Positions 43,050 to 52,297 are shown, counted from the stretch's first letter. The stretch: DNA of 64,000 nt from Butyrivibrio sp. AE3004 (GCF_000703165.1 NZ_JNLQ01000002.1:1-64000), one strand, 5' to 3'. Program-made: numbers and translations. Notes: generated by a model from the sequence alone, not told the origin.

Positions 43050-43370
43050 ATGTTTGAGAAATTAACAAGGATAAGAGCAGAACATGAAAGGAATACTGTA
43101 AGGTTCGAGGAAGCCAGGGCAAAGATGGAAGAAAGTGCGGCGAAGCTCAAGGAAGAAGAGGCAACTGCACTTGTAGGACTTGCTGAGAAAGTGAAGATGA
43201 CACCTGAGCAGCTGGCAGAGTACCTTGGAGTCAAGGATGAAAAACCTTCTGCTCCAAAGAAGAAAAAGGAAACAAGTAACAAGGTTGATTCTGGGGATCC
43301 TGTAAAAGACAGTGATGACCACGGAAAAGAAAACAACGAGATGGAGGAAATCTTAAATGGAAGCTATTAA
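43050..43370 (+). CDS. DUF4315 family protein
   Basis: 106 aa behind GGAGG. The coiled-coil [20 protein letters not shown] then [15 protein letters not shown] matches DUF4315, which always sits here in Tn1549-like transfer operons. The Lys-rich tail is disordered. Role unknown. It overlaps the next gene by 14 bases. Confidence 0.85.
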   Translation: MFEKLTRIRAEHERNTVRFEEARAKMEESAAKLKEEEATALVGLAEKVKMTPEQLAEYLGVKDEKPSAPKKKKETSNKVDSGDPVKDSDDHGKENNEMEEILNGSY

Positions 43371-44112
43371 GTTAATAGGTGCCAGAGTTAAGACTCTTGG
43401 CGTATCAGTGGCTCTTATGGGGTCACTTTTTTGTTTTAGTCCTGTGACTGCTTTTGCAGGAGGACCTGACTGTTTTACGGAGGAAACTGAAAATTCACCC
43501 GAAACTCCCGACACTCCGGTGGAGGAAAAATGGGGACCACTAACTCCTGATGGCAACATGGAGCTTGTTGATGATTATGGCTCCCTTGAAGCAGGCGGCA
43601 AGCAGTTCATCACTGTTATGACAAAGAGCGGCAATTATTTTTATATCATCATTGACCGTGATGATGAGGGAAACGAAAATGTTCATTTCCTCAACATGGT
43701 TGATGAGTCAGATCTTTTATCACTTATGGATGATGACCAGGTGGATAAATACATAAAAGTTACAGGAATCGGAAAGGAAGAGGAAAAGGATCCCGAGCCG
43801 GTTAAGATAGAGCCGGAACCTGAACCGGAAACCGAACCAGTGGTGGAGCCCGAACCTGAGAAAAAGCCGGTAAATGTAAATGCAATCATGGCATTTATAC
43901 TTATCATCGGTCTTGGTGCTGCAGGTGGTTTCATGTATTACACATCAACCAAGAATAATAAGAAAAAGAGTACCGGAGTAGATCCCGACCAGGATTATAC
44001 AGATCAGGATTACCTCGACAGTATTGGCAGTGATGATGAAGAAGATTTTGAAACTGAGGACGATATTCCTGAGACGGAAGCAGAGACTTCTTATGATGAG
44101 GGGGATGAGTGA
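43357..44112 (+). CDS. DUF4366 family exported membrane protein
   Basis: 251 aa behind GGAGG located inside the preceding gene. Residues 1-35 are a signal peptide ending near [10 protein letters not shown]. An external domain follows ([40 protein letters not shown]). A Glu-Pro repeat ([17 protein letters not shown]) resembles wall-spanning stalks. One membrane helix ([20 protein letters not shown]) and an acidic cytoplasmic tail finish it. Standard DUF4366 layout, part of the cell-surface side of the transfer apparatus. Confidence 0.87.
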   Translation: MEAIKLIGARVKTLGVSVALMGSLFCFSPVTAFAGGPDCFTEETENSPETPDTPVEEKWGPLTPDGNMELVDDYGSLEAGGKQFITVMTKSGNYFYIIIDRDDEGNENVHFLNMVDESDLLSLMDDDQVDKYIKVTGIGKEEEKDPEPVKIEPEPEPETEPVVEPEPEKKPVNVNAIMAFILIIGLGAAGGFMYYTSTKNNKKKSTGVDPDQDYTDQDYLDSIGSDDEEDFETEDDIPETEAETSYDEGDE

Positions 44113-44113
44113 T

Positions 44114-44230
44114 ATGGCCAGAAAGTCCAGATATATTGCTTATGTGAAAGCTGTGAGAAGAGCAGAGAAAAAGGAGTCAAAGGATGGAAAGAGAAGACAG
44201 GTTAAAGCAGCTGACAGACCAGCTAACTGA
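44114..44230 (+). CDS. Small basic protein
   Basis: 38 aa from an ATG behind GAGGGGGATGAG: MARKSRYIAYVKAVRRAEKK then a basic tail. It starts one base after the DUF4366 stop and overlaps the next gene by 47 bases, so all three are coupled. The high Arg/Lys content suggests nucleic-acid binding. Translation seems likely from the ribosome site; function unknown. Confidence 0.5.
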   Translation: MARKSRYIAYVKAVRRAEKKESKDGKRRQVKAADRPAN

Positions 44231-45398
44231 TGGCGTGAAGGCAGTCCGCGACAGTGGGGAGTACAAAAAACTCCTCGCTGTCATGGCAAAATTCCCGCAT
44301 TATTCCATGAACAACTGCATGCTCATTGCAATGCAGAGACCTGATGCTACTTTGTGTCAGGGCTTTGATGGATGGAAGAAGATGGGACGTTATGTGAAAA
44401 AAGGCGAGAAGGGCATAAGGATCATTGCCCCGGCGCCTTATACAGTTCAGAAGGAAGTAGATAAGCTTGATTCAAATGGGAAGCCTGTGATCGACTCTGA
44501 TGGTGAGCGTGTGAAGGAAACAAAAGAATACCAGGTCATGGGATTTAAGGCTGAGACTACTTTTGATGTTTCACAGACTGATGGAAAAGAGTTGCCAAAG
44601 GTTGGAGTGGATGAGCTCAAGGGTGAAGTCGATAAGTTTGAACTTATGATGGGAGTTCTCAAGGATTTGAGTCCTGTTCCGATTGGCTTTGAAGATATAC
44701 AGTCTGGAGCGAAGGGCTACTATCATGTGGCTGATAAGAGGATTGCGATCCAGAAGGACATGAGTGAGCTGCAGACAGTAAAGACATGTCTTCATGAGAT
44801 CACACATGCCATGCTTCATGCTGATGCACCTAAAGATATCAGTAAGAACAGAAAAGAACTGGAAGCAGAAGGAACAGCCTGCATTGTACTTAAGTATATG
44901 GGCTATGATACAGATGCCTACAGCTTTCCATATCTAACCGGGTATACAACGGATGCAGACATGAAGGAACTAAAGGATTCCCTGAATACTATCAGGAGAG
45001 CTTCATCAAAGATCATCACAAAGATTGAAAATGAACTTAGGGATATCTATAAGGAGAGGCATCCTGAGATTGTACCGGATAATGAGCCGGTGAAGACTGA
45101 AAAATCAGAGAAGACAGAGGCAAGGGATGAGGAGAAGACAGTTGCATCTACTGGGAATAACACATCTGAAAAATCCTCTGTCGAAAATAACAGAGCAGAT
45201 GATGACTGGCCTTTAGTGGATGAACCGAAAGAAAAAGTGATAGCGGAGAGACGGATTCTTGGAACAGTACGCATTTTACCCGATGGTGCTGGAGGAAAGA
45301 AGCCGTCTCTTTTGGATTCACTGAGACTTGAGAAAGACAAAATCAAAAATAAAATGACCGGAAATGACAGTAAAGATGCAAAGGGGGTAGCAATCTGA
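44184..45398 (+). CDS. ArdC-like antirestriction / ssDNA-binding metalloprotein
   Basis: 404 aa behind AAAAAGGAG. The N-terminal ArdC domain has FPHYSMNNCMLIAMQRPDAT and FDGWKKMGRYVKKGEKGIRI. The zincin-like site His204-Glu205-His208 (CLHEITHAML) follows, then EAEGTACIVLKYMGYDTDAY. The last 120 residues are disordered and charged. ArdC proteins coat incoming single strands and protect them from host restriction; the position in the transfer operon fits. Confidence 0.88.
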   Translation: MEREDRLKQLTDQLTDGVKAVRDSGEYKKLLAVMAKFPHYSMNNCMLIAMQRPDATLCQGFDGWKKMGRYVKKGEKGIRIIAPAPYTVQKEVDKLDSNGKPVIDSDGERVKETKEYQVMGFKAETTFDVSQTDGKELPKVGVDELKGEVDKFELMMGVLKDLSPVPIGFEDIQSGAKGYYHVADKRIAIQKDMSELQTVKTCLHEITHAMLHADAPKDISKNRKELEAEGTACIVLKYMGYDTDAYSFPYLTGYTTDADMKELKDSLNTIRRASSKIITKIENELRDIYKERHPEIVPDNEPVKTEKSEKTEARDEEKTVASTGNNTSEKSSVENNRADDDWPLVDEPKEKVIAERRILGTVRILPDGAGGKKPSLLDSLRLEKDKIKNKMTGNDSKDAKGVAI

Positions 45399-45721
45399 TG
45401 GGTAAGAGACATGATTATGCTTCAAGGAACATAGAGCTCCTTGAGGAAAACATAAAACTTCTAAAGGCTCTTAAGAAGGGCTCAGAAATAGCCCAGCTTA
45501 TAAAGGATCTGGCTGTTGCGGAAGAAAGAGGCCTTAAGCTTGCAGAGGATGAGCTTTCCATATTTGGAGAAGTGGGAGACTTGTTCCAGTCATCAAAGGA
45601 TCTTACAGAGTCCATAAAGGACATGGCGGATATCCTTGTTGAGAACTATAAGATCAGTTGGGAACGTGAATATGAACGTGAGGTCGCATATCCATATGTC
45701 GATCCGAAGGAGGAATTGTGA
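45398..45721 (+). CDS. Hypothetical helical protein
   Basis: 107 aa, mostly helical: YASRNIELLEENIKLLKALK, EIAQLIKDLAVAEERGLKLA, LTESIKDMADILVENYKISW. It starts on the stop of the ArdC-like gene (TGATG) and ends the same way on the next gene. No family recognised; tight coupling makes it a part of the transfer operon. Confidence 0.65.
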   Translation: MGKRHDYASRNIELLEENIKLLKALKKGSEIAQLIKDLAVAEERGLKLAEDELSIFGEVGDLFQSSKDLTESIKDMADILVENYKISWEREYEREVAYPYVDPKEEL

Positions 45722-46221
45722 TGGGAATACCTGAAGATGATGGATGGATCAATGCCGAAGATTATGACGGCTACATTCCATTTGAGAGTGATGAAGAAAA
45801 TGAGAAAAGGCTTGTTGCCCTTAGACAGAGAAAAGCTGCAGAGAGTGGCGGTGATGAACTTCCATTTGGGAATTTCGATGATGGTAGCGGTACAAAGCAG
45901 GTATACAACGAAGAGGAAATAGTAGGTGAATGTCCTCTATGTGGCACTCATGTTATCGAGAGGGAGAAAGGATTCTTCTGTGATAACATGGAGTGCCATT
46001 TTGCTTTATGGAAGAACAACAGATTTTTCCAGGCAATAGGCAAGGAGATGACAAGAGAAGTCGCCGATGATCTTGTGAACTGTGGAACGGTAAAGCTGGA
46101 AAACTGTGTTTCAAAAAGGACCGGCAATAAGTTCAGCTGCTATGTTGACATGACCATTGATGAGGAACAGAGGTCTCACTTCGAGATACGATTTCCCCAA
46201 AGTAAGCAGCGAAGGGAGTGA
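45721..46221 (+). CDS. Topoisomerase-tail zinc-ribbon protein
   Basis: 166 aa from ATG 45721 (TGATG overlap; GGAGG ahead). After an acidic N-terminus, a four-Cys ribbon (GECPLCGTHVIEREKGFFCD, NMECHFALWKN) is followed by AIGKEMTREVADDLVNCGTV and KRTGNKFSCYVDM. This matches the C-terminal repeat of type IA topoisomerases (TopB), here without the catalytic part. It may bind ssDNA during transfer. Role inferred from that domain. Confidence 0.7.
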   Translation: MGIPEDDGWINAEDYDGYIPFESDEENEKRLVALRQRKAAESGGDELPFGNFDDGSGTKQVYNEEEIVGECPLCGTHVIEREKGFFCDNMECHFALWKNNRFFQAIGKEMTREVADDLVNCGTVKLENCVSKRTGNKFSCYVDMTIDEEQRSHFEIRFPQSKQRRE

Positions 46222-46228
46222 TATCGTT

Positions 46229-46852
46229 ATGGAACCAAGAACAGGAATACCCATAGAAAAGTGGGATGAAGTAAATGGAACCATCTCTGCCCCGACTCAG
46301 AATATAGGAGCGGAACGGGATACAAATGTCATGCCCATGATCACCGGAGATGTTTCACAGGGAGAACGTTTTACGCAGCTTCGTGAACAGACTGGTATGA
46401 ACAGAAAAGAGTTTGCTGAATATCTTGATATTCCTTACAGGACCATGAGCGACTGGGAGAATAATCTCCGGACAATGCCAGCATATGTGTTTTCACTCAT
46501 CGAGTATAAAGTCAGGTCTGAGTTTGGTATTAAGCTCCCTCAGGAACTTGATCCCAATACAATCGGTAATGTCAGAAGAGGACTTGAAGACCAGATAGAG
46601 CAGAATGACAATATGATTGGTGATGGAATAATCAATAACACAGTCAATGTCATTGATGATAACGCCAATGGAATCCCTGATGAGGATGAAAAGCTTTATG
46701 AGAGGCAAACTGCTACAGAGAAAGTCAGCATGCCCAAGGTCAGTGTTAAAGAAAAAGAAGAGAAGACATCTCTTTTGAAAATGCTTCATGACTGCAAGCC
46801 CGAAGCAGATGACAGACCTCACAGGCAACTCGCCCCTGAGCTGGTGCTTTGA
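46229..46852 (+). CDS. HTH regulator of the relaxase region
   Basis: 207 aa from ATG 46229 with AAGGGAG ten bases ahead; the frame is open further upstream but overlaps the previous gene. The centre (GERFTQLREQTGMNRKEFAE, YLDIPYRTMSDWENNLRTMP) is an XRE-type HTH. The rest is charged and low in complexity. It ends one base before mobC, so it likely controls or assists relaxosome genes. Confidence 0.7.
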   Translation: MEPRTGIPIEKWDEVNGTISAPTQNIGAERDTNVMPMITGDVSQGERFTQLREQTGMNRKEFAEYLDIPYRTMSDWENNLRTMPAYVFSLIEYKVRSEFGIKLPQELDPNTIGNVRRGLEDQIEQNDNMIGDGIINNTVNVIDDNANGIPDEDEKLYERQTATEKVSMPKVSVKEKEEKTSLLKMLHDCKPEADDRPHRQLAPELVL

Positions 46853-46853
46853 T

Positions 46854-47183
46854 ATGGAAAAGAACACAGAGATCCATCTTAGGATATCCGACCATGATAA
46901 GGATATGATCAAAGCAAAGATGGATTCCGCAGGTGTAAAAAACCTAAGTGCTTATATCAAGAAGATGGCAATTGATGGTTATATCATTGTCCTGGACTTG
47001 TCGGACATAAAAGAAGTGGTCAGGCTCATGCGTATCAACAGCAACAATCTTAATCAGTATGCAAAGAAAGCAAATGAGAATGGCAGTATTTACCAGCATG
47101 ATATCCAGCAGCTTAAAGAACAGCAGGAAGAAATATGGATAGCAGTAAAGGGGGTTCTTGCCCGCCTTGCTGCAATACAATAG
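46854..47183 (+). CDS. mobC: MobC-like relaxosome accessory protein
   Basis: 109 aa starting two bases after the preceding stop. An N-terminal ribbon-helix-helix (TEIHLRISDHDKDMIKAKMD, NLSAYIKKMAIDGY) and the MobC core INSNNLNQYAKKANENGSIY are clear. MobC binds oriT and helps the relaxase open the strands. A terminator and the relaxase gene follow. Confidence 0.87.
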   Translation: MEKNTEIHLRISDHDKDMIKAKMDSAGVKNLSAYIKKMAIDGYIIVLDLSDIKEVVRLMRINSNNLNQYAKKANENGSIYQHDIQQLKEQQEEIWIAVKGVLARLAAIQ

Positions 47184-47189
47184 TTGGAT

Positions 47190-47227
47190 GGCCATGGGAT
47201 TAGTAAAAGTCTCATGGCCGTTTTTTT
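47190..47227 (+). terminator. Intrinsic terminator between mobC and relaxase
   Basis: GGCCATG with a second GA pair matches TC..CATGGCC around about 11 bases, followed by seven T's. It would limit relaxase expression from the upstream operon. Confidence 0.85.
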
Positions 47228-47244
47228 GATTCCACGGAGGAAAT

Positions 47245-48642
47245 ATGGCAGCAACAAGACTGATTGCATTACATCATACAAAGGGCAGGACGCTTCATAA
47301 GTGTCTCAGCGAGAGAACTGATTACGCTATGAACCCTGACAAAACAGATGATGGTACTTATGTAACTTCATATGCGTGTGATCCAAAGACAGCCAGTGAA
47401 GAGTTTCTTTTGTCAAAAAGAAATTATGAGCAGATCACAGGTCGGAAGAGAAAAGATGAGGTCATAGCATATCAGATAAGGCAGTCGTTTCGTCCGGGCG
47501 AGATAACACCAGAGGAAGCGAACCGCATCGGTTATGAAACTGCAATGAGATTTACAAAAGGAAATCATGCTTTTGTTGTGGCAACACATACTGATAAAGC
47601 TCATGTTCATAATCATGTGATCTTTAACTCTACTACGCTTGATTGTCATAGAAAGTTCAGGGATTTCCTCGGATCGGGAATGGCTTTGGGACGACTTAGT
47701 AATATCGTCTGCTTGGAAAATGGTTATTCCATCATTGCTCCAAAACCATATCATAGTAAGACAACATACATCCATGAAGACAGAGGTCCGAGCTTCCGGG
47801 ACAAACTTCGTGATGCAGTAGACATTGCTCTTTCAAAAAAGCCAAAGACATTTGAGGATTTTCTATCAGAATTATTGGCACAGGGCTATGAGATTAAGAG
47901 AGGCAAGCATACATCTGTCAGAGGAAAAGGGCAGAAGCGCTTCATCAGATTTCGTTCTCTGGGTAAAGGATATACGGAGGATGAGCTCAGGAAGAAAATT
48001 GAAGGTGTAGCTAAAGGGACTGACCTTAACAAAGAAAAGAAACCTTCATATAAGGATGATAGTTTTGACCTTCTCCTTAATCTTCAGGACATCATTGCTA
48101 AGGGAAAAGGTCCTGGCTATGAGACCTGGGCAAAGAAGTACAATGTAAAAAATGTTATGAAGGCTCTTATCTTTTTTCAGGAGCAGGGACTTAGAAGTTA
48201 TGCTGAGCTGGAAAAGAGAGCAGGAGATAAAGCAGACCGCTTTGATAAAGTCAGCAGCGATATAAAGGCTTATGAAAAAAGATTAAAGGAAATCTCAGAG
48301 CTTCGTGGAAATATCATTACCTATGGAAAGACCAAGGATGTGTATACTCAGTACAGACAATCGGGCTACAGCAAAAAGTTTTTTGCAGAACATAAGGATG
48401 ATATCATGGCTCACAAAGCTGCAAAGGATTCTTTTAACAGGATAGAAGGAAAGCTTCCTTCGGTAAAAGAGTTGACCGCTGAGTATGAAGAAGTCCTGGC
48501 GAAAAAGAAAACTGCTTATGCAGAATACAAAGAAGTGAAAAAAGATATGCAGACATATCAGGTTGCGAAGTATGACATTGATAAGATACTTGGCATTGAT
48601 GGTCAGCAGAAAGAAACAAAACATCAGGAACATACACGTTAA
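47245..48642 (+). CDS. MobP-type relaxase
   Basis: 465 aa behind CGGAGG. The N-terminus ATRLIALHHTKGRTLHKCLS starts the relaxase fold. The metal-binding three-His motif lies at about residues 115-124 (HTDKAHVHNHVIFNSTT); ERTDYAMNPDKT carries a candidate Tyr. The C-terminal half is a long coiled-coil region. It nicks oriT and pilots the strand to VirD4. MobC lies before it and a palindrome-rich candidate oriT behind it. Confidence 0.92.
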   Translation: MAATRLIALHHTKGRTLHKCLSERTDYAMNPDKTDDGTYVTSYACDPKTASEEFLLSKRNYEQITGRKRKDEVIAYQIRQSFRPGEITPEEANRIGYETAMRFTKGNHAFVVATHTDKAHVHNHVIFNSTTLDCHRKFRDFLGSGMALGRLSNIVCLENGYSIIAPKPYHSKTTYIHEDRGPSFRDKLRDAVDIALSKKPKTFEDFLSELLAQGYEIKRGKHTSVRGKGQKRFIRFRSLGKGYTEDELRKKIEGVAKGTDLNKEKKPSYKDDSFDLLLNLQDIIAKGKGPGYETWAKKYNVKNVMKALIFFQEQGLRSYAELEKRAGDKADRFDKVSSDIKAYEKRLKEISELRGNIITYGKTKDVYTQYRQSGYSKKFFAEHKDDIMAHKAAKDSFNRIEGKLPSVKELTAEYEEVLAKKKTAYAEYKEVKKDMQTYQVAKYDIDKILGIDGQQKETKHQEHTR

Positions 48643-48648
48643 GCATCA

Positions 48649-48846
48649 GGGCATCGCTATCCATGGCGGTGCCCATATTTGTTTCTTTGCCGGTAATCAT
48701 CGGTGGCTATTTCCAGAAAAAGCTTCGAAGAAGCGTAGTCAGATTTTCAAATCTGATGCGAGGGGATTGGGGATGTGCCCCAACAAGTGAGCAGAATGTG
48801 GACACATCTGCCCCACTTGCCACGTTAGCGTGCCGGTTTACCGGGG
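48649..48846 (+). other. oriT: Candidate oriT: cluster of six inverted repeats
   Basis: GGGCATCGC/GCGGTGCCC (48649-48674, one mismatch); GCTTC/GAAGC (48722-48734); CAGATTTTCAAATCTG (48740-48755); TTGGGG/CCCCAA (48767-48783); AAGTG-GCAGA-TGTG with CACA-TCTGC-CACTT (48785-48818); CCGGT/ACCGG (48833-48844). All lie in the 244-base gap behind the relaxase. I see no exact known nick consensus, so the nick position is open. Confidence 0.5.
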
Positions 48847-48886
48847 ATGGGGCAGGTGATGCTTTTTAAAAGGGGGATTTTTAAAA

Positions 48887-49459
48887 ATGAAAAAAGAAAA
48901 TGAAAATAACAAAAAGAAATACGAAGTGATCTATGCGGATCCGCCCTGGAGATTCAGAGTCCATTCTGAAAAAGGCAAGGGCAGAAATGCGGATAGACAT
49001 TATCCTACCATGAAGCTAGAGGATATCTGTGCATTACCTGTAGCGGATATTGCTGCGGAGAATTGTGCGCTGTTCATGTGGGTGACATTTCCAAATTTAC
49101 GTGAAGCGTTTGCAGTTATCGATGCCTGGGGATTTACTTACAAGACAGTTGCATTTGTCTGGGTGAAACAGAATAAGAAATCGGATTCTCTTTTCATGGG
49201 CCTTGGCTATTGGACAAGATCCAATGTCGAGATGTGCATCATTGCAACCAAAGGTCATCCAAAAAGAATTGGCAGGGATGTTCATTAGGTCATCATCAGT
49301 CACATCGAGGAGCATAGTAAGAAGCCTGCAGAGACAAGAGATAGGATCGTAAATCTCATGGGTGATGTTTCAAGAGTGGAACTGTTTGCTAGGCAAAAGA
49401 CTCCTGGTTGGGATACCTGGGGGAATGAAGTGGAAAATGATTTGGAGTTGGTGGCATGA
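48887..49459 (+). pseudogene. MT-A70 family adenine methyltransferase with in-frame amber
   Basis: Catalytic DPPW at residues 18-21 (YADPPWRFRV), FMWVTFPNLREAFAVIDAWG and NVEMCIIATKGHP mark an MT-A70 N6-adenine methylase. TAG at 49286-49288 stops it after 133 aa. The same frame continues without any shift (VIISHIEEHSKKPAETRDRI, VSRVELFARQKTPGWDTWGN) to 49459, exactly the family C-terminus. A CAG to TAG change is the simplest cause. TAG is used as a normal stop in neighbouring genes, so suppression is not indicated. Confidence 0.85.
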
Positions 49460-49555
49460 TTGTTTATTGCCAGCAATAAGAGATGACGTAAATAAGAAGT
49501 GACTATTATGCCCGAGAGCAGAGATGCCCTCCGGTGTTTTTTATTTGTGGGAAAA

Positions 49556-50110
49556 CTAGTCTTGTGCAAATCCCTTCTTCAACATTTCATATTGCTTGTT
49601 TCCAGCAAGAGCTTGTTCAATTTCCTCTGCATGGAGAGCTATCAAGCCGTCAATGGAAGTATCACTTATGTATGGATCGTTATGATGGTTACGACCATAG
49701 GACACTATTTTTATGATAAGACTCCATGCTTTTTCGCGATCAGTTATAATATCGGCGATGCATTCTTCACCAGGCCGTAATGACTTGCACGACTCCGGTA
49801 AATCTTTTGCGAGTTCAAATAGTTCTTCATCAGGCATTTTTGTTAATCCATCTATGAACAGTCTGTCAAAATATCTTTCTCCCGTAACTATATAGTAGCA
49901 ATCTAGTCCGGCCTCGAGAAGAACACTTATCTTGTCGAAGGGAATGGGATATCTCCCGGATTCATACCTGCCATAATGTCTTGGAGACACGTCCATTATT
50001 TCAGCCATCTCTTCCTGAGTTAGGTTGTTCATGAGTCTTTCTATGCGCAGTCTTTTTGCTATTTCTTTATAAAAATGTCGGTCATCTGCAGAGATACCGT
50101 TGCTTTTCAT
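49556..50110 (-). CDS. XRE-family regulator
   Basis: 184 aa read leftward from ATG 50110, with GGAGG ten bases ahead. The HTH is typical: LRIERLMNNLTQEEMAEIMD, VSPRHYGRYESGRYPI. The C-terminal part is acidic and helical. It is the only minus-strand gene here and is divergent from several tiny proteins at 50328-50733, which it may control. Confidence 0.85.
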   Translation of the reverse strand: MKSNGISADDRHFYKEIAKRLRIERLMNNLTQEEMAEIMDVSPRHYGRYESGRYPIPFDKISVLLEAGLDCYYIVTGERYFDRLFIDGLTKMPDEELFELAKDLPESCKSLRPGEECIADIITDREKAWSLIIKIVSYGRNHHNDPYISDTSIDGLIALHAEEIEQALAGNKQYEMLKKGFAQD

Positions 50111-50327
50111 GTTCAAATTACCTCCGTAAACTATTTGTGAATTAAGCTTATCGAATTAGTTTTGAAAAGTGTAGGACATAAAACAACAATTCTATATTTT
50201 TTTGCGAATGAAAAATGATTACAGATTCAGATAAATAGTGGACTTATGGAACTGTCATTTTTATTGGACTCGAGATATGTCATTAATAGAGTGTAAGGTG
50301 AAATGAGCTTCAAATGAGGTGATAGCC

Positions 50328-50447
50328 ATGAGCAGACTGATTTATTGGATAAAGAAATGCATTCATAGAAACAATAAGTTTTGTAAACATTTTTGTGTGA
50401 CGTGCGAGTTCTATGAATTCTGTAAACGAGACGGTGACTTAGCATAG
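50328..50447 (+). CDS. Small Cys-rich protein
   Basis: 39 aa behind GAGGTG: MSRLIYWIKKCIHRNNKFCK then HFCVTCEFYEFCKRDGD. Five cysteines with a CxxC could bind metal. It lies in a run of three small genes with good ribosome sites. No family known. Confidence 0.5.
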   Translation: MSRLIYWIKKCIHRNNKFCKHFCVTCEFYEFCKRDGDLA

Positions 50448-50456
50448 GAGGCGGCC

Positions 50457-50528
50457 ATGAGTATAAAGATAAAAGTTTTATTGGGAATAGCCACATATAT
50501 ATTTATGTTAATAGCATGCCCTTTGTGA
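50457..50528 (+). CDS. Tiny hydrophobic peptide
   Basis: 23 aa behind ATAGGAGG: MSIKIKVLLGIATYIFMLIA then CPL. A single hydrophobic helix with a basic start, like type I toxin or small regulatory membrane peptides. Start spacing is ideal, but coding evidence is limited by length. Confidence 0.4.
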   Translation: MSIKIKVLLGIATYIFMLIACPL

Positions 50529-50547
50529 GCTGCAGAAAGGAGCAGTT

Positions 50548-50733
50548 ATGTTTTTTGGAAAAAGAGATAAGTATGTAAGAATACCTGATGCTCAGTATAA
50601 AAATCTTGTCAGCAGCATGAGTAAGAAAGATTGCAGAGAGTTTGATCGTAAACAGGAGCAGCTTAGACGAGAGAGAGACGAAGACAGGCTTATGGGATGG
50701 TTTTTCCTGGAGGGTGAACTTGATGATATGTGA
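50548..50733 (+). CDS. Small charged hypothetical protein
   Basis: 61 aa behind AAAGGAG. Lys/Arg/Glu-rich helix (KDCREFDRKQEQLRRERDED) between two hydrophobic ends. Third gene of the small-protein run after the XRE regulator. No family recognised. Confidence 0.55.
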   Translation: MFFGKRDKYVRIPDAQYKNLVSSMSKKDCREFDRKQEQLRRERDEDRLMGWFFLEGELDDM

Positions 50734-50811
50734 AAATTTATCCTTTTTAGCAATCTTTAATAAGTTGGCCTGGGGGCTTCGGCTTATAATATAATTTGAG
50801 GTATTTTGTGT

Positions 50812-52233
50812 ATGGGTATTAGTGCAAATAGCAGTACATCATTAGATTTTTCTGATGTGCTTTCAATGATAAATGAACAGGAACATGCCAATTTGCATGG
50901 TGAGCAATACGATATAGTGTCGAAGGTTGCTTACCTTCTTGGCATAAATAAACGGATATTTGAAAACGAGGCTGAGCCACCAAAGCTTGCAATATACAAG
51001 AAATTGGAGATGGATAAGAAGGCTCGCATCATAAGAAATCTATGCATACTAAGGACTCAGCTTGAACATAATTTTCTGAAAGTATGCCAGGGAATTCAAC
51101 AGGAAGGTCGAAGTATTCTTGGGATGCCTGAGTACATGCCATTGGATGCTATGCAGCAGCTTTCAGATGATGGCATTGAGATATATGTTCATATGAAGGA
51201 GCCCACGCCTTACTTGATAAATCTTAATCAGAATATCAAGAGCCGTATCAATAACTGCAGGGATCTCTTTCCAGAGTGGATTAACTGGAACTATCTTTCT
51301 GACATTTTTATCATGCCAGATGGTTTGTCTGAAGAGGGAACAAAAAAGGCAGCGGCTTATTACTATGAAAACATGAACTGTTATCCTTATAAGCAGTATC
51401 TTAATTGGCCTGCAGAGGATGAGGGAAACATACTTCTTAATGACAGGAAGTTTGTTACATTACTGTATCGATGGAACAATGATGAATTTCAGAATCTCAG
51501 TCTGGTTTCAGATGTCAGTGAGAAGACAAAAGCAAATATTTATACCTTTATTGAAAACAGTGATAAGTGTGTATTTATAGTTGATTGTGAAAACTCCGAT
51601 CCATATAGTCTGTGTGCTGCGATTAGGAATTTGGAACCGGAGCGTTTGCAAAAAATAGAGAAAATCATTTTGTTCGACGATATTCATGCTGCATCGGCAT
51701 GGGAACTGCTTGGATCATATGTAAAGATTCCGGTTGAGTACATAATGATAGAGCGCCTTAAGGATAATAAGTCCCTGGCAGATGTAAAGGTTGCAGCTCG
51801 CACCTGCAAGGAGTTCTATACAAATAATGTGGATTCATTTGTACTGGTATCAAGCGACTCTGATTACTGGGGATTGATGGAAGAACTTCCTGAGGCGAAG
51901 TTTTTAGTAATGCTGGAGCATGAGAAGACAAGCTATGCGTTGAAAGAGACGTTAATAAAAAATGATGTTTTCTATTGTTATATAGATAGCTTCTATGCTG
52001 GTGGAGCAGACGATATTAAGATGGAGGCTATTCAGAAGGAACTGGCAAGGTCAGTAAAGGCATCTCTTGATTTGAATCTGAAAGAGTTGATGTGTGATGT
52101 TCTTAATAGAACAAGGATTCATATGACCGATGCTGAGATAGAAGGTTTCATCAAGAGGAAGGTAAAGAATCAACTATCAGTTGATGTTAAAGAAGATGGC
52201 GAGGTAGTGTTGTCTTATAGATTTAAAAAGTAA
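50812..52233 (+). CDS. NYN/PIN-like domain protein
   Basis: 473 aa from ATG 50812 (GAGG ten bases ahead; a TTG at 50806 is possible). The first 240 residues are an unrecognised helical region. A NYN-like nuclease domain follows (about 248-400): KCVFIVDCENSDPYSLCAAI gives the first acidic site, and SFVLVSSDSDYWGLMEELPE the second. The C-terminus is a small basic helical domain. Such proteins cut RNA. It has its own TATAAT (50784-50789) and terminator, at the left edge of the restriction island. Confidence 0.7.
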   Translation: MGISANSSTSLDFSDVLSMINEQEHANLHGEQYDIVSKVAYLLGINKRIFENEAEPPKLAIYKKLEMDKKARIIRNLCILRTQLEHNFLKVCQGIQQEGRSILGMPEYMPLDAMQQLSDDGIEIYVHMKEPTPYLINLNQNIKSRINNCRDLFPEWINWNYLSDIFIMPDGLSEEGTKKAAAYYYENMNCYPYKQYLNWPAEDEGNILLNDRKFVTLLYRWNNDEFQNLSLVSDVSEKTKANIYTFIENSDKCVFIVDCENSDPYSLCAAIRNLEPERLQKIEKIILFDDIHAASAWELLGSYVKIPVEYIMIERLKDNKSLADVKVAARTCKEFYTNNVDSFVLVSSDSDYWGLMEELPEAKFLVMLEHEKTSYALKETLIKNDVFYCYIDSFYAGGADDIKMEAIQKELARSVKASLDLNLKELMCDVLNRTRIHMTDAEIEGFIKRKVKNQLSVDVKEDGEVVLSYRFKK

Positions 52234-52297
52234 TACTTGATTTACTTTAAGACAATAATTGAAATAATAATGGATAGTATAAATAACGGAGATTATT

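Noticed and set aside
48663..48869. 68-codon frame behind the relaxase
   Set aside because: No ribosome site and it runs through the inverted-repeat cluster; the palindromes explain its conservation better than coding.
48887..49459. Amber codon decoded as an amino acid
   Set aside because: Many intact genes here end in TAG, and no suppressor tRNA or pyrrolysine genes are visible.
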